Source: Spirochaetes bacterium ADurb.Bin218
Lineage (GTDB): Bacteria > Spirochaetota > UBA4802 > UBA5550
Reading direction: 5' to 3'
NCBI GenBank assembly: GCA_002069965.1
Contig: MWCI01000005.1
Span: 1-64,000 of the forward strand
Length of the DNA stretch: 64,000 nucleotides
Position 1 is the stretch's first letter, and every line of letters begins with the position of its first letter. Shown here in pieces: positions 51,780-58,972 of this stretch. A program made the translations under genes and the position numbers. The notes below the pieces were generated by a model that searched no databases, was not told the DNA's origin, and was given only the letters and a program-made list of their open reading frames with translations.

Positions 51780-52415
51780 ATGATTGACGAAAAAACTTTT
51801 AATTATTATCGCAAAAATGCAGCAACACTTGTAAAAAAGTATTCAGCTATTGATTCATCTGTTCCCATTGTTTTGCAATATGCAGAGCGCTATTTTTATA
51901 GATGTTCCTCTGTGCTTGATATAGGTTGTGGCACAGGGAGAGACATGGCTTTTTTGCTTTCTTGCGGCTATGATGTCTATGGAGTTGAGCCAGTTGCAGA
52001 GATGATTGCTGCTGCTATAGAAAAAGCCCCTGTATTAAAAACGAGAATCTTGCAAGCTCAATTGCCATATAAGGGCTGTTATTTTGGTTTTAAGTTTTAT
52101 TGTGTGTTGTGTAGCGCTGTTTTGATGCATATTCCTGATGAGTATATTTCAGATTGTGTTTCTACCATCAAGGATAACATGATAGAGGGAGGTCGGCTAC
52201 TTCTCTCTGTTCCAGTTGAGCGGGATGATCTTGATGCAAACTATAGGGATAGTTATGAGAGATTGCATATCATGAGATCGCCTCTGTTTTATTTGGAAAT
52301 TTTTTTAAAAGAAGGCTTTTCTTTATTAGATGCCATTATAACAGAGGATGAGCTTAAGAGGAAAGGAATCAAATGGTGTATTTTGATTTTTGAATTAAGA
52401 AGTTTGGAGATATAA
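51780..52415 (+). CDS. Class I SAM-dependent methyltransferase
   Basis: 211 residues. SAM-binding motif I is SVLDIGCGTGRDMAFLLSCG (about residues 46-65), followed by DVYGVEPVAEMIAAA; motif IV is FYCVLCSAVLMHIPDEYI, and GGRLLLSVPVERDD is motif VI. A typical small Rossmann methyltransferase with no substrate-specific domain. The C-terminal sequence SLLDAIITEDELKRKGIKWCILIFE is usual. The substrate is unknown. A perfect TATAAT lies 7 bp upstream of the ATG with no ribosome-binding site. Confidence 0.85.
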   Translation: MIDEKTFNYYRKNAATLVKKYSAIDSSVPIVLQYAERYFYRCSSVLDIGCGTGRDMAFLLSCGYDVYGVEPVAEMIAAAIEKAPVLKTRILQAQLPYKGCYFGFKFYCVLCSAVLMHIPDEYISDCVSTIKDNMIEGGRLLLSVPVERDDLDANYRDSYERLHIMRSPLFYLEIFLKEGFSLLDAIITEDELKRKGIKWCILIFELRSLEI

Positions 52416-52426
52416 CAGGTAATTTT

Positions 52427-53494
52427 ATGAGATTAAAAAGATTAAGAAAAGAGCTTATAAAAAGAGGCGCTATTCCATATTTAATAACAGATTTAAAAAA
52501 TATAAAATATCTTACAGGATTTTCAGGTTCCAATGGTTACCTTATAGTCAGTGAAAAGAATTCAATATTCATCTCTGATTCAAGATATGAAGAATATGCA
52601 AAATCAGTTATTCCAGAGGATTGTGAGTTCTTTCTGCAGGAGGGAAATGCCTTTGAGGCAATTTCAAGCACTATAAAAAAGAGAGGCATAAAAGAAATAT
52701 ACGTTGAGGCCAGCAACATAACTCTGGCTTTCCATAGTGAACTTAAAAAAGCCTTGAGCAAAGTAAAAATTGTTCCAGTTATAGATGATCCTGTTGCAGA
52801 TCTTAGAGCTATTAAAGATGAAAATGAAATTTCTTTAATTAAAGAGGCCTGCGCAATTACAGATCGATGCTTTGATCATCTTTTGCAATTTATAAAGCCT
52901 GGTGTCACAGAATGGGATATTTCAGTGGAGATCGACTATTTTTTTAAACGAAATGGTTGCCGCTCCTGCGCCTTTGATCCAATTGTTGCCTCAGGCTCTG
53001 GGTCATCAATGCCTCATTATAAGCCAGAGAACAAAAAGATAGAGCCAGGGGGAATTCTTCTTATAGACATGGGATGTGTTTTTCAGGGTTATAATTCAGA
53101 CTTGACAAGAACTATATTTATAGATAAAATTGATCCCGCTCTGGCTGAAATTTATGAGATTGTATTTCAGGCTCAAAGCAAAGCTCTCAATGCCGTAAAG
53201 CCTGGTCTTGATACAGGTAAGCTGGATTCTGTTGCAAGAAATTTTATTACACAAAAGGGCTATGGTGAAAATTTTGGCCATGGTCTTGGGCATGGGGTGG
53301 GGATTGATATACATGAATCTCCAGCAATAAAAAAGAATATAAGCTCAAAGTTAAAAAAGAATATGGTGATAACAATAGAGCCTGGCATATATATCCCAGG
53401 TCGAGGCGGTGTAAGAATTGAGGATACAGTCTTAGTAAGCCAACAGGGATTTGAGGTCTTAACAAAATCCTCTAAGGATTTAATAGTTATTTAA
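52427..53494 (+). CDS. M24-family Xaa-Pro aminopeptidase
   Basis: 355 residues. The N-terminal creatinase-like domain (about 1-125, LTGFSGSNGYLIVSEKNSIFISDSRY) is followed by the pita-bread catalytic domain with the five metal ligands: Asp in LLIDMGCVFQGYNSDLTRT (two Asp), His in FGHGLGHGVGIDIHE, Glu in ITIEPGIYIPG and Glu in GGVRIEDTVLV. The length is right for the short aminopeptidase P (PepQ/YqhT type). Cleaves N-terminal residues before proline. It lies directly in front of the efp leader array, the usual pepQ-efp neighbourhood. Confidence 0.93.
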   Translation: MRLKRLRKELIKRGAIPYLITDLKNIKYLTGFSGSNGYLIVSEKNSIFISDSRYEEYAKSVIPEDCEFFLQEGNAFEAISSTIKKRGIKEIYVEASNITLAFHSELKKALSKVKIVPVIDDPVADLRAIKDENEISLIKEACAITDRCFDHLLQFIKPGVTEWDISVEIDYFFKRNGCRSCAFDPIVASGSGSSMPHYKPENKKIEPGGILLIDMGCVFQGYNSDLTRTIFIDKIDPALAEIYEIVFQAQSKALNAVKPGLDTGKLDSVARNFITQKGYGENFGHGLGHGVGIDIHESPAIKKNISSKLKKNMVITIEPGIYIPGRGGVRIEDTVLVSQQGFEVLTKSSKDLIVI

Positions 53495-53495
53495 T

Positions 53496-53855
53496 ATGAC
53501 AAAAAGTGTGGTTTGGCAAAAAACCGCACACTCTGAAATGTTAAAGGAGTTTCTATGACAAAAAGTGTGGTTTGGCAAAAAAAACCACACACTCTGAAAT
53601 GTTAAAGGAGTTTCTATGACAAAAAGTGTGGTTTGGCAAAAAAACCGCACACCCTGAAATGTTAAAGGAGTTTCTATGACAAAAAGTGTGGTTTAGCAAA
53701 AAACCACACACTCTGAAATGTTAAAGGAGTTTCTATGACAAAAAGTGTGGTTTGGCAAAAAAACCACACACCCTGAAATGTTAAAGGAGTTTCTATGACA
53801 AAAAGTGTGGTTTGGCAAAAAAAACCACACACCCTAAAAATTTAAAGGAGTTTCT
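53496..53855 (+). repeat. Six tandem ~60-bp units in the efp leader, each with stem-loop, ribosome-binding site and ATG
   Basis: Units start with ATGACAAAAAGTGTGG at 53496, 53555, 53616, 53676, 53735 and 53795; lengths are 59, 61, 60, 59, 60 and 61 bp. Each has GTGTGGTTT pairing with AAACCRCAC around a GGC/AGC-A-run loop, then GAAATGTTAAAGGAG, TTTCT and the next ATG. The A-run lengths (6, 8, 7, 6, 7, 8) account for all length differences. The R in the stem is G in units 1 and 3 and A in the rest, pairing with U both times. Unit 6 ends at the efp start and differs as CCCTAAAAATTTAAAGG. The short reading frames are not conserved: unit 4 has TAG after six codons, and the others run 13 to 20 codons. 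No spacers exist, so it is not a CRISPR. Confidence 0.9.
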
Positions 53856-54419
53856 ATGATTTCAGTAAACGATTTCAAACGAGGAGTGATTATCAAACTT
53901 GATGGTGAACTTTACTCTGTGCTTGAATATCAACATGTAAAACCTGCAAGAGGTGCTGCTTTTGTTCGCTCAAAAGTAAAAAATCTTAAAAAAGGTTCAA
54001 TTGTAGAAAAGACATTCCGCGGTGGCGAAAAAGTTGAGGATGTCAAAATTGTAAAAAAACCAATGCAGTATCTATATGAAGAAGGAGATTCCCTTGTATT
54101 TATGGATACAGAAACCTATGAGCAGGAGTCAATCCCAAAAAAAGCAATAGGTGATGCACTCAAGTTTATAAAAGAGCAGGATGTTGTTGATATAGCCATG
54201 TATGAAGGGGAAGCAATTACAGTAGAGCCCCCTCAAACCGTTGTTCTTAAGGTGGTATATGCTGAGCCAGGTCTCAAGGGCGATACTGCTACTAACGTTC
54301 TTAAACCAGTAAAGGTGGAGACTGGAGCAGAGGTGAAGGTTCCTCTTTTTGTAAATGAAGGGGATCTTATTAAAATAAACACAGAGACTGGCGAATATCT
54401 TGAAAGAGTAAAACAGTAA
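53856..54419 (+). CDS. efp: Elongation factor P
   Basis: 187-residue three-domain translation factor that rescues ribosomes stalled on polyproline. Domain I has ISVNDFKRGVIIKLDGELYSVLEYQHVKPARGAAFVR; the loop tip residue that contacts the P-site is Arg32 (PARGAAF), not Lys34 as in E. coli. Domain II (RGGEKVEDVKIVKKPMQYLYEEGDSLVFMDTETYEQ) and the C-terminal OB domain (EPGLKGDTATNVLKPVKVETGAEVKVPLFVNEGDLIKINTETGEYLERVK) are complete. The ribosome-binding site and start are a copy of the tandem unit upstream. No EarP or EpmA gene is nearby, so any Arg modification is unassigned. Confidence 0.97.
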   Translation: MISVNDFKRGVIIKLDGELYSVLEYQHVKPARGAAFVRSKVKNLKKGSIVEKTFRGGEKVEDVKIVKKPMQYLYEEGDSLVFMDTETYEQESIPKKAIGDALKFIKEQDVVDIAMYEGEAITVEPPQTVVLKVVYAEPGLKGDTATNVLKPVKVETGAEVKVPLFVNEGDLIKINTETGEYLERVKQ

Positions 54420-54420
54420 T

Positions 54421-54642
54421 ATGAGTCTTTCACGATATATATCTGATTTTGTAAATGAAAATCCGGGGAAAACGGTCGGAGTCATCTCCGGCCTCATCCT
54501 TGGAATTTTTATTGTTACCTTTGGAGTTTTAAAAACTATTGTCATTATTCTATTCATACTCATAGGCCTCTTACTTGGAAAGCTTGCTGATGACCGAGTT
54601 TCCTTGATTGATGAAATATTGAGAATATTTCGAAGAAGATAA
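54421..54642 (+). CDS. DUF2273 small integral-membrane protein
   Basis: 73 residues: short amphipathic start (MSLSRYISDFVNENPG), two hydrophobic segments (about 17-32 and 35-53), then a basic tail (EILRIFRRR). The KTVGVISGLILGI start and the GLLLGKLADDR region identify DUF2273, a family often next to asp23/amaP genes of Gram-positives. No asp23 is here. It begins one base after the efp stop and is probably cotranscribed. Confidence 0.75.
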   Translation: MSLSRYISDFVNENPGKTVGVISGLILGIFIVTFGVLKTIVIILFILIGLLLGKLADDRVSLIDEILRIFRRR

Positions 54643-54649
54643 TTTTTTT

Positions 54650-55852
54650 ATGCCATGGGATTTATTTAAAAGAAAAGATTTCAGTTTCATCGACTCTGGC
54701 TATGATTCATTGATAAAAAAAAATTATGAAAGTGCAATTGCAATCTTAGAAAGAGGAGTAGCATCATCGCCATCCAACCCATATCCCATGTTTTTGCTTG
54801 CAGTTGCATTAATTTATACCAATAACTTTGCAAAGGCTGCTGTAGTTCTTGACCAATTGCAGCGAATAGATCCTCACTATGATCCCTTACTTCAATTGAA
54901 CGCCTTTCTTGCTCTTAAGTCAGCAGTAAAAAAAGAAGAGGCTGTTAATGCCTATGTTGCAGCTCTTGAGAAAAATCCAGCAGATAAGGAACTCCATAGA
55001 GCTTTAAAGATACTTGAAAAGAATCGAGACTTTGAATCCTTTCAAAGAAATGTAAAGCTCCATGAGTTTGTTATAATTCCAAAGCCAAAGAAAGTGCACA
55101 GAAAAAAACTGCGTAAAGATTTTTCTTCCACCAGATCTGTAAATTTAAGCAAAGCTAAAAGAGATTCTTTTACTGGAGCAGCCTTTATTATAATAGCCAT
55201 AATTACAGTTTTTTTCTTTGCCTTTGCGTTTTTTCGATTTTTTGGTCTAAGGAGTTTTTTGCAAAAAGAAAACATGGAAAGGGAATCCTCTGTTGCGGAT
55301 AAGGTTGATTTAATAGAACTGTCTGGTTCTGGCTATGGCGTCATAAATAAAATAAATACAGAAAAGACAAAGGAGTTCTATACATCTCCAGATCTTGTGC
55401 TTGAGGATTTTAATAGAGCAAAAATTTTACTTAAAAAAGGCAACTACAATGAGGGAGTGGTAATCCTCAATAGAATAATAAATAGCAATGCAAGTTTTGT
55501 AGTAAAGGAGAAGTGTGAGTTCCTTGTGAGATATGTCATGGAGGCAGATGATAGAGCTTACGAAGAAATTGATATAAAGGAATTAAATCTAAATCCTCAT
55601 TTATACAGAGGCGCCTCTGTTATGCTTAAAGGGAAAGTTGCAAATTTAAGCGAGACAAAAAAGGGGCTTTCTTTTTCCTTAATGGTGGATTTTGATGGAA
55701 GCAATTTCAAAGGCATTGCCCATGTTTATGCAAAAAAGGGAGTTACATTAAGCAACGGTAATTCTGTAGAAGTTAAGGGAGTATTTATAACTGGTGTTGG
55801 AACAGACAATGTTCCCTATATTTCTGCAGAGGAAATTTCTCTCCTGAAATAG
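54650..55852 (+). CDS. TPR protein with one central membrane segment
   Basis: 400 residues. N-terminal TPR-like helices (about 15-130, ESAIAILERGVASSPSNPYPMFLLAVALIYTNNFAKAAVVLDQLQ), a basic linker (RKKLRKDFSSTRSVNLSKAKR), one membrane segment (about 180-198, AAFIIIAIITVFFFAFAFF), another TPR-like part, and a beta-rich C-terminal region (GASVMLKGKVANLSE...VYAKKGVTLSNGNSVEVKGVF) resembling an OB fold. Not recognised as a named family. It follows the DUF2273 gene by 7 bp; a scaffold role at the membrane is likely. Confidence 0.6.
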   Translation: MPWDLFKRKDFSFIDSGYDSLIKKNYESAIAILERGVASSPSNPYPMFLLAVALIYTNNFAKAAVVLDQLQRIDPHYDPLLQLNAFLALKSAVKKEEAVNAYVAALEKNPADKELHRALKILEKNRDFESFQRNVKLHEFVIIPKPKKVHRKKLRKDFSSTRSVNLSKAKRDSFTGAAFIIIAIITVFFFAFAFFRFFGLRSFLQKENMERESSVADKVDLIELSGSGYGVINKINTEKTKEFYTSPDLVLEDFNRAKILLKKGNYNEGVVILNRIINSNASFVVKEKCEFLVRYVMEADDRAYEEIDIKELNLNPHLYRGASVMLKGKVANLSETKKGLSFSLMVDFDGSNFKGIAHVYAKKGVTLSNGNSVEVKGVFITGVGTDNVPYISAEEISLLK

Positions 55853-55854
55853 AT

Positions 55855-56493
55855 TTATTTCTCTGCGCTTATAACCCAGTGAGCTATAACCTTGTCTACA
55901 TCACCTATAAGTGTTCTTTCCATCCAGCCATATTGAACGTTGTTAAATATTTTAAAAAGACTTTTTAACTCTTCTTGCGAGAAAAAGGAAACAACAGAAC
56001 CTTTAAGATCCCCCAGTTCTGTTATCCATGTATTGTTTTGAATATGTTTTCCTTTTTTAAGGTATGTATCGCTATCTTTGCGCAATGTGGCAAGTAATCT
56101 TCCCCCTCTTTTGAGAACCCTATGTATCTGGGAAAGCATTTTAATCATATTATCTTTATCGCAGTAGTGCAGTGAACCCCAGGATATTATAATGTCAATG
56201 GAGGAATCTTTAAAGGGTAGGTTTTCATTATTGCAATTTATTAGATTCTTAAATCCTGCTTTGGTGCATGAGCTTAAGGCATTAAAACTGAAATCAGCAC
56301 CTATTGTCTTCATGTTAAAATCCTCAAGGAGTTTTAAATGTCGTCCTGTGCCGCATCCAAGATCAATGGCTATCAGATCTGATGTATTTTTTTGCTCTCT
56401 GAGATAAAGAGCCAGCATTCTGACTAAGTTTTCGTCAGGATAGCTCAGGAGTGATTTCTCTTTTTTATAGTGTTGTTCCCAGCTTTGTCTCAT
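55855..56493 (-). CDS. Class I SAM-dependent methyltransferase
   Basis: 212 residues. Motif I AIDLGCGTGRHLKLL (about 39-53) with GADFSFNALSSCTKAG, motif IV DIIISWGSLHYCD, and GGRLLATLRKDSD. A compact Rossmann enzyme of the Methyltransf_11 type. The gene overlaps the ATP-grasp gene upstream by 29 bp, so the two are translationally linked. The substrate is unknown. It ends 2 bp after the convergent TPR gene. Confidence 0.83.
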   Translation of the reverse strand: MRQSWEQHYKKEKSLLSYPDENLVRMLALYLREQKNTSDLIAIDLGCGTGRHLKLLEDFNMKTIGADFSFNALSSCTKAGFKNLINCNNENLPFKDSSIDIIISWGSLHYCDKDNMIKMLSQIHRVLKRGGRLLATLRKDSDTYLKKGKHIQNNTWITELGDLKGSVVSFFSQEELKSLFKIFNNVQYGWMERTLIGDVDKVIAHWVISAEK

Positions 56494-57712
56494 TCTCTTC
56501 TTCGGTTTTAATTTTTATATTCATTTGTTGCTCTGCATTTTGAGCAGCAGCAATTGCTTCTTCGATACTTTTGCCTTTTGTAACTATTACTCCTATTCTG
56601 TGGTGATTATTTGATGGAGAATAAACTCTTGCACCTATATCTGTAAATATTCTATAGAATATAACAGATTCATTTTTGCGAATTGCCTCTATGCTGCATG
56701 AGGAAAGGATTCCATTTTCTGATGTTATATATTTTATTACAACAGGAGAATTTTCAAGCTTTTGCATATTTGCCTTAAATTCATAAAAGGCTGAAGATTG
56801 TATGGCTCCAAGGAGATGATTATATCCTGTGGAGTGAGGTACCATTATATCTGGAATAAATTCGCCGCCAAATTCAGGGACAGCTTCCATCATATAAAGC
56901 TCATCTTTTTCTGTTACTATGAATTCCATTATCATGGGAGCGGATTGTATTTTAAACTCTCTTGCGATCTTATTTCCAATAGATGTTATCTCATCAAGAA
57001 GGTATTTATATTTTGATGGAGTGATGTGCATTATATCAACAAAGAATGGTGCTGGTGTTTTAACCTTGTCTGAAAGCAATATTGGGTAAAATCTGGCACT
57101 ATGGATTTGTCCACAGCATATTATCTCATCACCAGCAACAAACCTCTCAAACACATAATCCTCTGCATTTTTGTTTTCAATGAAATTTTTTAGTTCCAGT
57201 TTATTGTTTAATAGCTGAACATTATTTTTTGCATGGCCTGTCGCCGGCTTTGAAACTATGGGGAAAATGGAATCCTTTAATGCATCAACTTTTGTCTTTG
57301 ATGTTATTGGGATATTATCTGGAATTTTTATGCCTAAATTGAGGTAAGCATTTCTCATAGCTTTTTTATTCAAGAAGACTTTGCTGTCTTCAAATGGTAG
57401 AAAAGGGATGCCAAATTTTTCGCACAAAAAGCTTGTTGTTACAATTGCATGACCATAGGATTTTGTCATTATGGAAGAGATCTTGCCATCTATGAGCAAC
57501 TCTCGGAGTTTAACGTAAATATTATGATAATCTTCAATGGATTCCTGTATTTTTAGATCACAGTGATAAAATCCAGGAGCAGTTGGGTTTATGTCCACTC
57601 CAATAACCTGGAAACCTGCTTTTTTTGCTTCTTTTATCAATGGAATTTGATTTATCCCTGAGCCTATAGAGACAAAAAAATCAGATGATTTCTTTTTAAA
57701 AAGCCTCAGCAT
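56465..57712 (-). CDS. ATP-grasp superfamily ligase
   Basis: 415 residues. N-terminal Rossmann-like part (SDFFVSIGSGINQIPLIKEAKKAGFQVIGVDINPTAPGF) with a central ATP-grasp: ISKPATGHAKNNVQLLNNK around residue 160, VFERFVAGDEIICCG, and MIMEFIVTEKDELYMMEAVPEFGGEFIPDI with the metal-binding Glu/Asn-like positions. The C-terminal ~70 residues (SIEEAIAAAQNAEQQMNIKIK) are as in carbamoyl-phosphate/D-Ala ligase relatives. It likely makes an amide or peptide bond on a small molecule; the paired methyltransferase may modify the product. The pathway is unknown. Confidence 0.75.
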   Translation of the reverse strand: MLRLFKKKSSDFFVSIGSGINQIPLIKEAKKAGFQVIGVDINPTAPGFYHCDLKIQESIEDYHNIYVKLRELLIDGKISSIMTKSYGHAIVTTSFLCEKFGIPFLPFEDSKVFLNKKAMRNAYLNLGIKIPDNIPITSKTKVDALKDSIFPIVSKPATGHAKNNVQLLNNKLELKNFIENKNAEDYVFERFVAGDEIICCGQIHSARFYPILLSDKVKTPAPFFVDIMHITPSKYKYLLDEITSIGNKIAREFKIQSAPMIMEFIVTEKDELYMMEAVPEFGGEFIPDIMVPHSTGYNHLLGAIQSSAFYEFKANMQKLENSPVVIKYITSENGILSSCSIEAIRKNESVIFYRIFTDIGARVYSPSNNHHRIGVIVTKGKSIEEAIAAAQNAEQQMNIKIKTEEENETKLGTTL

Positions 57713-57844
57713 TAAAAACCCCTTTAAAAAAGAGAAGAGTATTTATTGAAATATCAATAATGTTTTTTTATCAAGTATTTTATATAAAAAATAAAATTTT
57801 TGTTGAGTTTTACAAAATCGCTTTATTTTTTTAAAATATCCTCC

Positions 57845-57873
57845 TTGACAGATGTAAAAATCACCTATATTTA
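57845..57873 (+). promoter_or_regulatory. Promoter of the small membrane protein
   Basis: TTGACA (57845-57850), 17 bp, TATTTA (57868-57873), 40 bp before the ATG at 57913. The 200-bp gap before it contains nothing else clear. Confidence 0.65.
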
Positions 57874-57912
57874 ATGTTTGGTAGACTTAGTAAATAGCTT
57901 TGAGGAGGAAAT

Positions 57913-58128
57913 ATGCTGGAAAAGATTAAAGAAAGAGTTATACCCTATTTTATAGGTTTTTGTTTCATGGTAATTGGCTGGTATATCAGTATTTTAAATG
58001 TAGGACTTGCCAGATTTCAAACAGATGTTTTGTTTACAAAATGGACAATGCTTGGACTTGCAATAATACTTATTGGCGCCTATATGCCAGGAATATATAT
58101 CTTTATCAAAGAATTTTTCAAGAAGTAA
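57913..58128 (+). CDS. Small membrane protein with two hydrophobic segments
   Basis: 71 residues. Two membrane helices (about residues 10-30, PYFIGFCFMVIGWYISILNVG, and 43-65, TMLGLAIILIGAYMPGIYIFI) around a polar turn (RFQTDVLFTK). The start has GAGGAGG before the ATG and a good promoter. No family recognised. It stands alone between a gap and the rpsT-HU-tRNA-Val terminator on the other strand. Confidence 0.7.
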   Translation: MLEKIKERVIPYFIGFCFMVIGWYISILNVGLARFQTDVLFTKWTMLGLAIILIGAYMPGIYIFIKEFFKK

Positions 58129-58180
58129 AATTGAAGCCTTTGCAAATTTTAGTTTTAATAGCTACATAGTCTATAAATAA

Positions 58181-58211
58181 AAAAGCTGCAATATTTTACT
58201 ATTACAGCTTT
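58181..58211 (-). terminator. Intrinsic terminator after tRNA-Val
   Basis: On the minus strand AAAGCTG...AATA pairs with TATT...CAGCTTT, and TTTTATTT follows directly. It ends the rpsT-HU-tRNA-Val unit. In the plus direction the stem could help end the small membrane protein transcript. Confidence 0.7.
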
Positions 58212-58214
58212 CTG

Positions 58215-58287
58215 TGGGCGCTAGAGGGATCGAACCTCTGACCCTCTGCTTGTAAGGCAGATGCTCTCCCAGCTGAGCTAAGCGCCC
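58215..58287 (-). tRNA. tRNA-Val (anticodon TAC)
   Basis: Cloverleaf on the minus strand: acceptor GGGCGCT / AGCGCCC, D arm with AGCTCAGCTGGGAGAGC, anticodon stem CTGC...GCAG with loop CTTACAA (TAC), T arm with GGTTCGATCCC, discriminator A. CCA is not encoded. Its first 10 nt (58287-58278) lie inside the HU gene end: the HU stop TAG is within the tRNA acceptor/D junction. Confidence 0.97.
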
Positions 58288-58556
58288 TCTATTTCTTTTT
58301 TTGTTGTTTTGCTTGGTCGAAAGTTAATCTTTTCTTTGGCCGGAACTTCTATTTCTTGCCCTGCAATAGGAGATTTTATTTTTCTCTTACCCTGTCGCAG
58401 TTTTGAAAAAGTACCGAATCCTCTTATCTCAACTTCTTTGCCATTCTGGACTTCTTCGAGTATCTTGTCAATAAATAAATTTATTATTATCTCAACTTTT
58501 TTTTTTGAAAATCCAGTGCTAATGCTTATCTCTTCAATCAACTGTGTTTTATTCAA
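58278..58556 (-). CDS. HU/IHF-type DNA-binding protein
   Basis: 92 residues from TTG 58556, which restores the usual NKTQLIEEISISTG start and has GAGG 6 nt upstream inside the rpsT stop. An upstream TTG (58568) also keeps the frame. Core: FSKKKVEIIINLFIDKILEEVQNGKEVEIRGFGTFSKLRQGKRKIKSPIAGQEIEVPAKEKINFRPSK, with the DNA-binding arm including the proline in IKSPIAGQ. A histone-like dimer that bends DNA. The last three codons and stop overlap the tRNA-Val gene on the same strand. Confidence 0.93.
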   Translation of the reverse strand: MNKTQLIEEISISTGFSKKKVEIIINLFIDKILEEVQNGKEVEIRGFGTFSKLRQGKRKIKSPIAGQEIEVPAKEKINFRPSKTTKKEIEGA

Positions 58557-58564
58557 ACAAGGCC

Positions 58565-58852
58565 TCAAGCTGATTTAGTTACAGATACCGCTGCATTAAC
58601 CTTTTTAGCTAATCTTGATTTTTTTCTTGCAGCTGTCTCTTTTTTAACAATACCTTTTCTTGCAGCTGTATCTATAGTTTTAACAAAATTTTTGAAGTAT
58701 TCCAATATTGTTGAGCTATCTTTTTCTTTAGATTCAAGAGCCTTTAGAACTTTTTTATTAGCTGTTCTAATGGATGACTTTACACGGGAATTTCTTTCCC
58801 TGTTGCGCTCATTTTGCAAATTTCGTTTTTTCTGTTGCTTTATATTAGCCAA
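58565..58852 (-). CDS. rpsT: 30S ribosomal protein S20
   Basis: 95 residues from TTG 58852 (MANIKQQKKRNLQNERNRERN...), with GAAGG upstream. The 5' extension to 58927 runs through the promoter and begins with the -35 box, so it is not coding. S20 features: KSSIRTANKKVLKALESKEK and the basic C-terminal half KGIVKKETAARKKSRLAKKV. The TTG start resembles the UUG start of E. coli rpsT. Its stop overlaps the HU start region. First gene of rpsT-HU-tRNA-Val. Confidence 0.95.
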   Translation of the reverse strand: MANIKQQKKRNLQNERNRERNSRVKSSIRTANKKVLKALESKEKDSSTILEYFKNFVKTIDTAARKGIVKKETAARKKSRLAKKVNAAVSVTKSA

Positions 58853-58898
58853 GTTCTTACCTTCACTTATACTTAAGATTGAAATTTGGTATGCGACA

Positions 58899-58927
58899 TA
58901 TATGTTTAAATATGGAAAAACTGTCAA
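58899..58927 (-). promoter_or_regulatory. rpsT promoter
   Basis: TTGACA (58927-58922, minus strand), 17-bp spacer, CATATA (58904-58899). Transcription would start near 58892, giving a leader of about 40 nt before TTG 58852. The -35 box TTGACA reads as an in-frame TTG codon. Confidence 0.65.
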
Positions 58928-58972
58928 TCAAAATTATTTTGAAAATTAAAAATTTTTGAAATATTAAAAATT

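Noticed and set aside
53496-53855. CRISPR array
   Set aside because: The repeats are head-to-tail with no variable spacers, and the A-tract is the only length variable.
53496-53855. Stacked intrinsic terminators for the peptidase gene
   Set aside because: On the plus strand no U-tract follows the stems. The T-run lies on the minus-strand side only.
53496-53855. Six genes for a conserved leader peptide
   Set aside because: Frames differ between units because of the A-tract, and unit 4 has an early TAG.
58853-58927. 25-residue extension of S20
   Set aside because: It starts at the -35 box and matches no S20 N-terminus.
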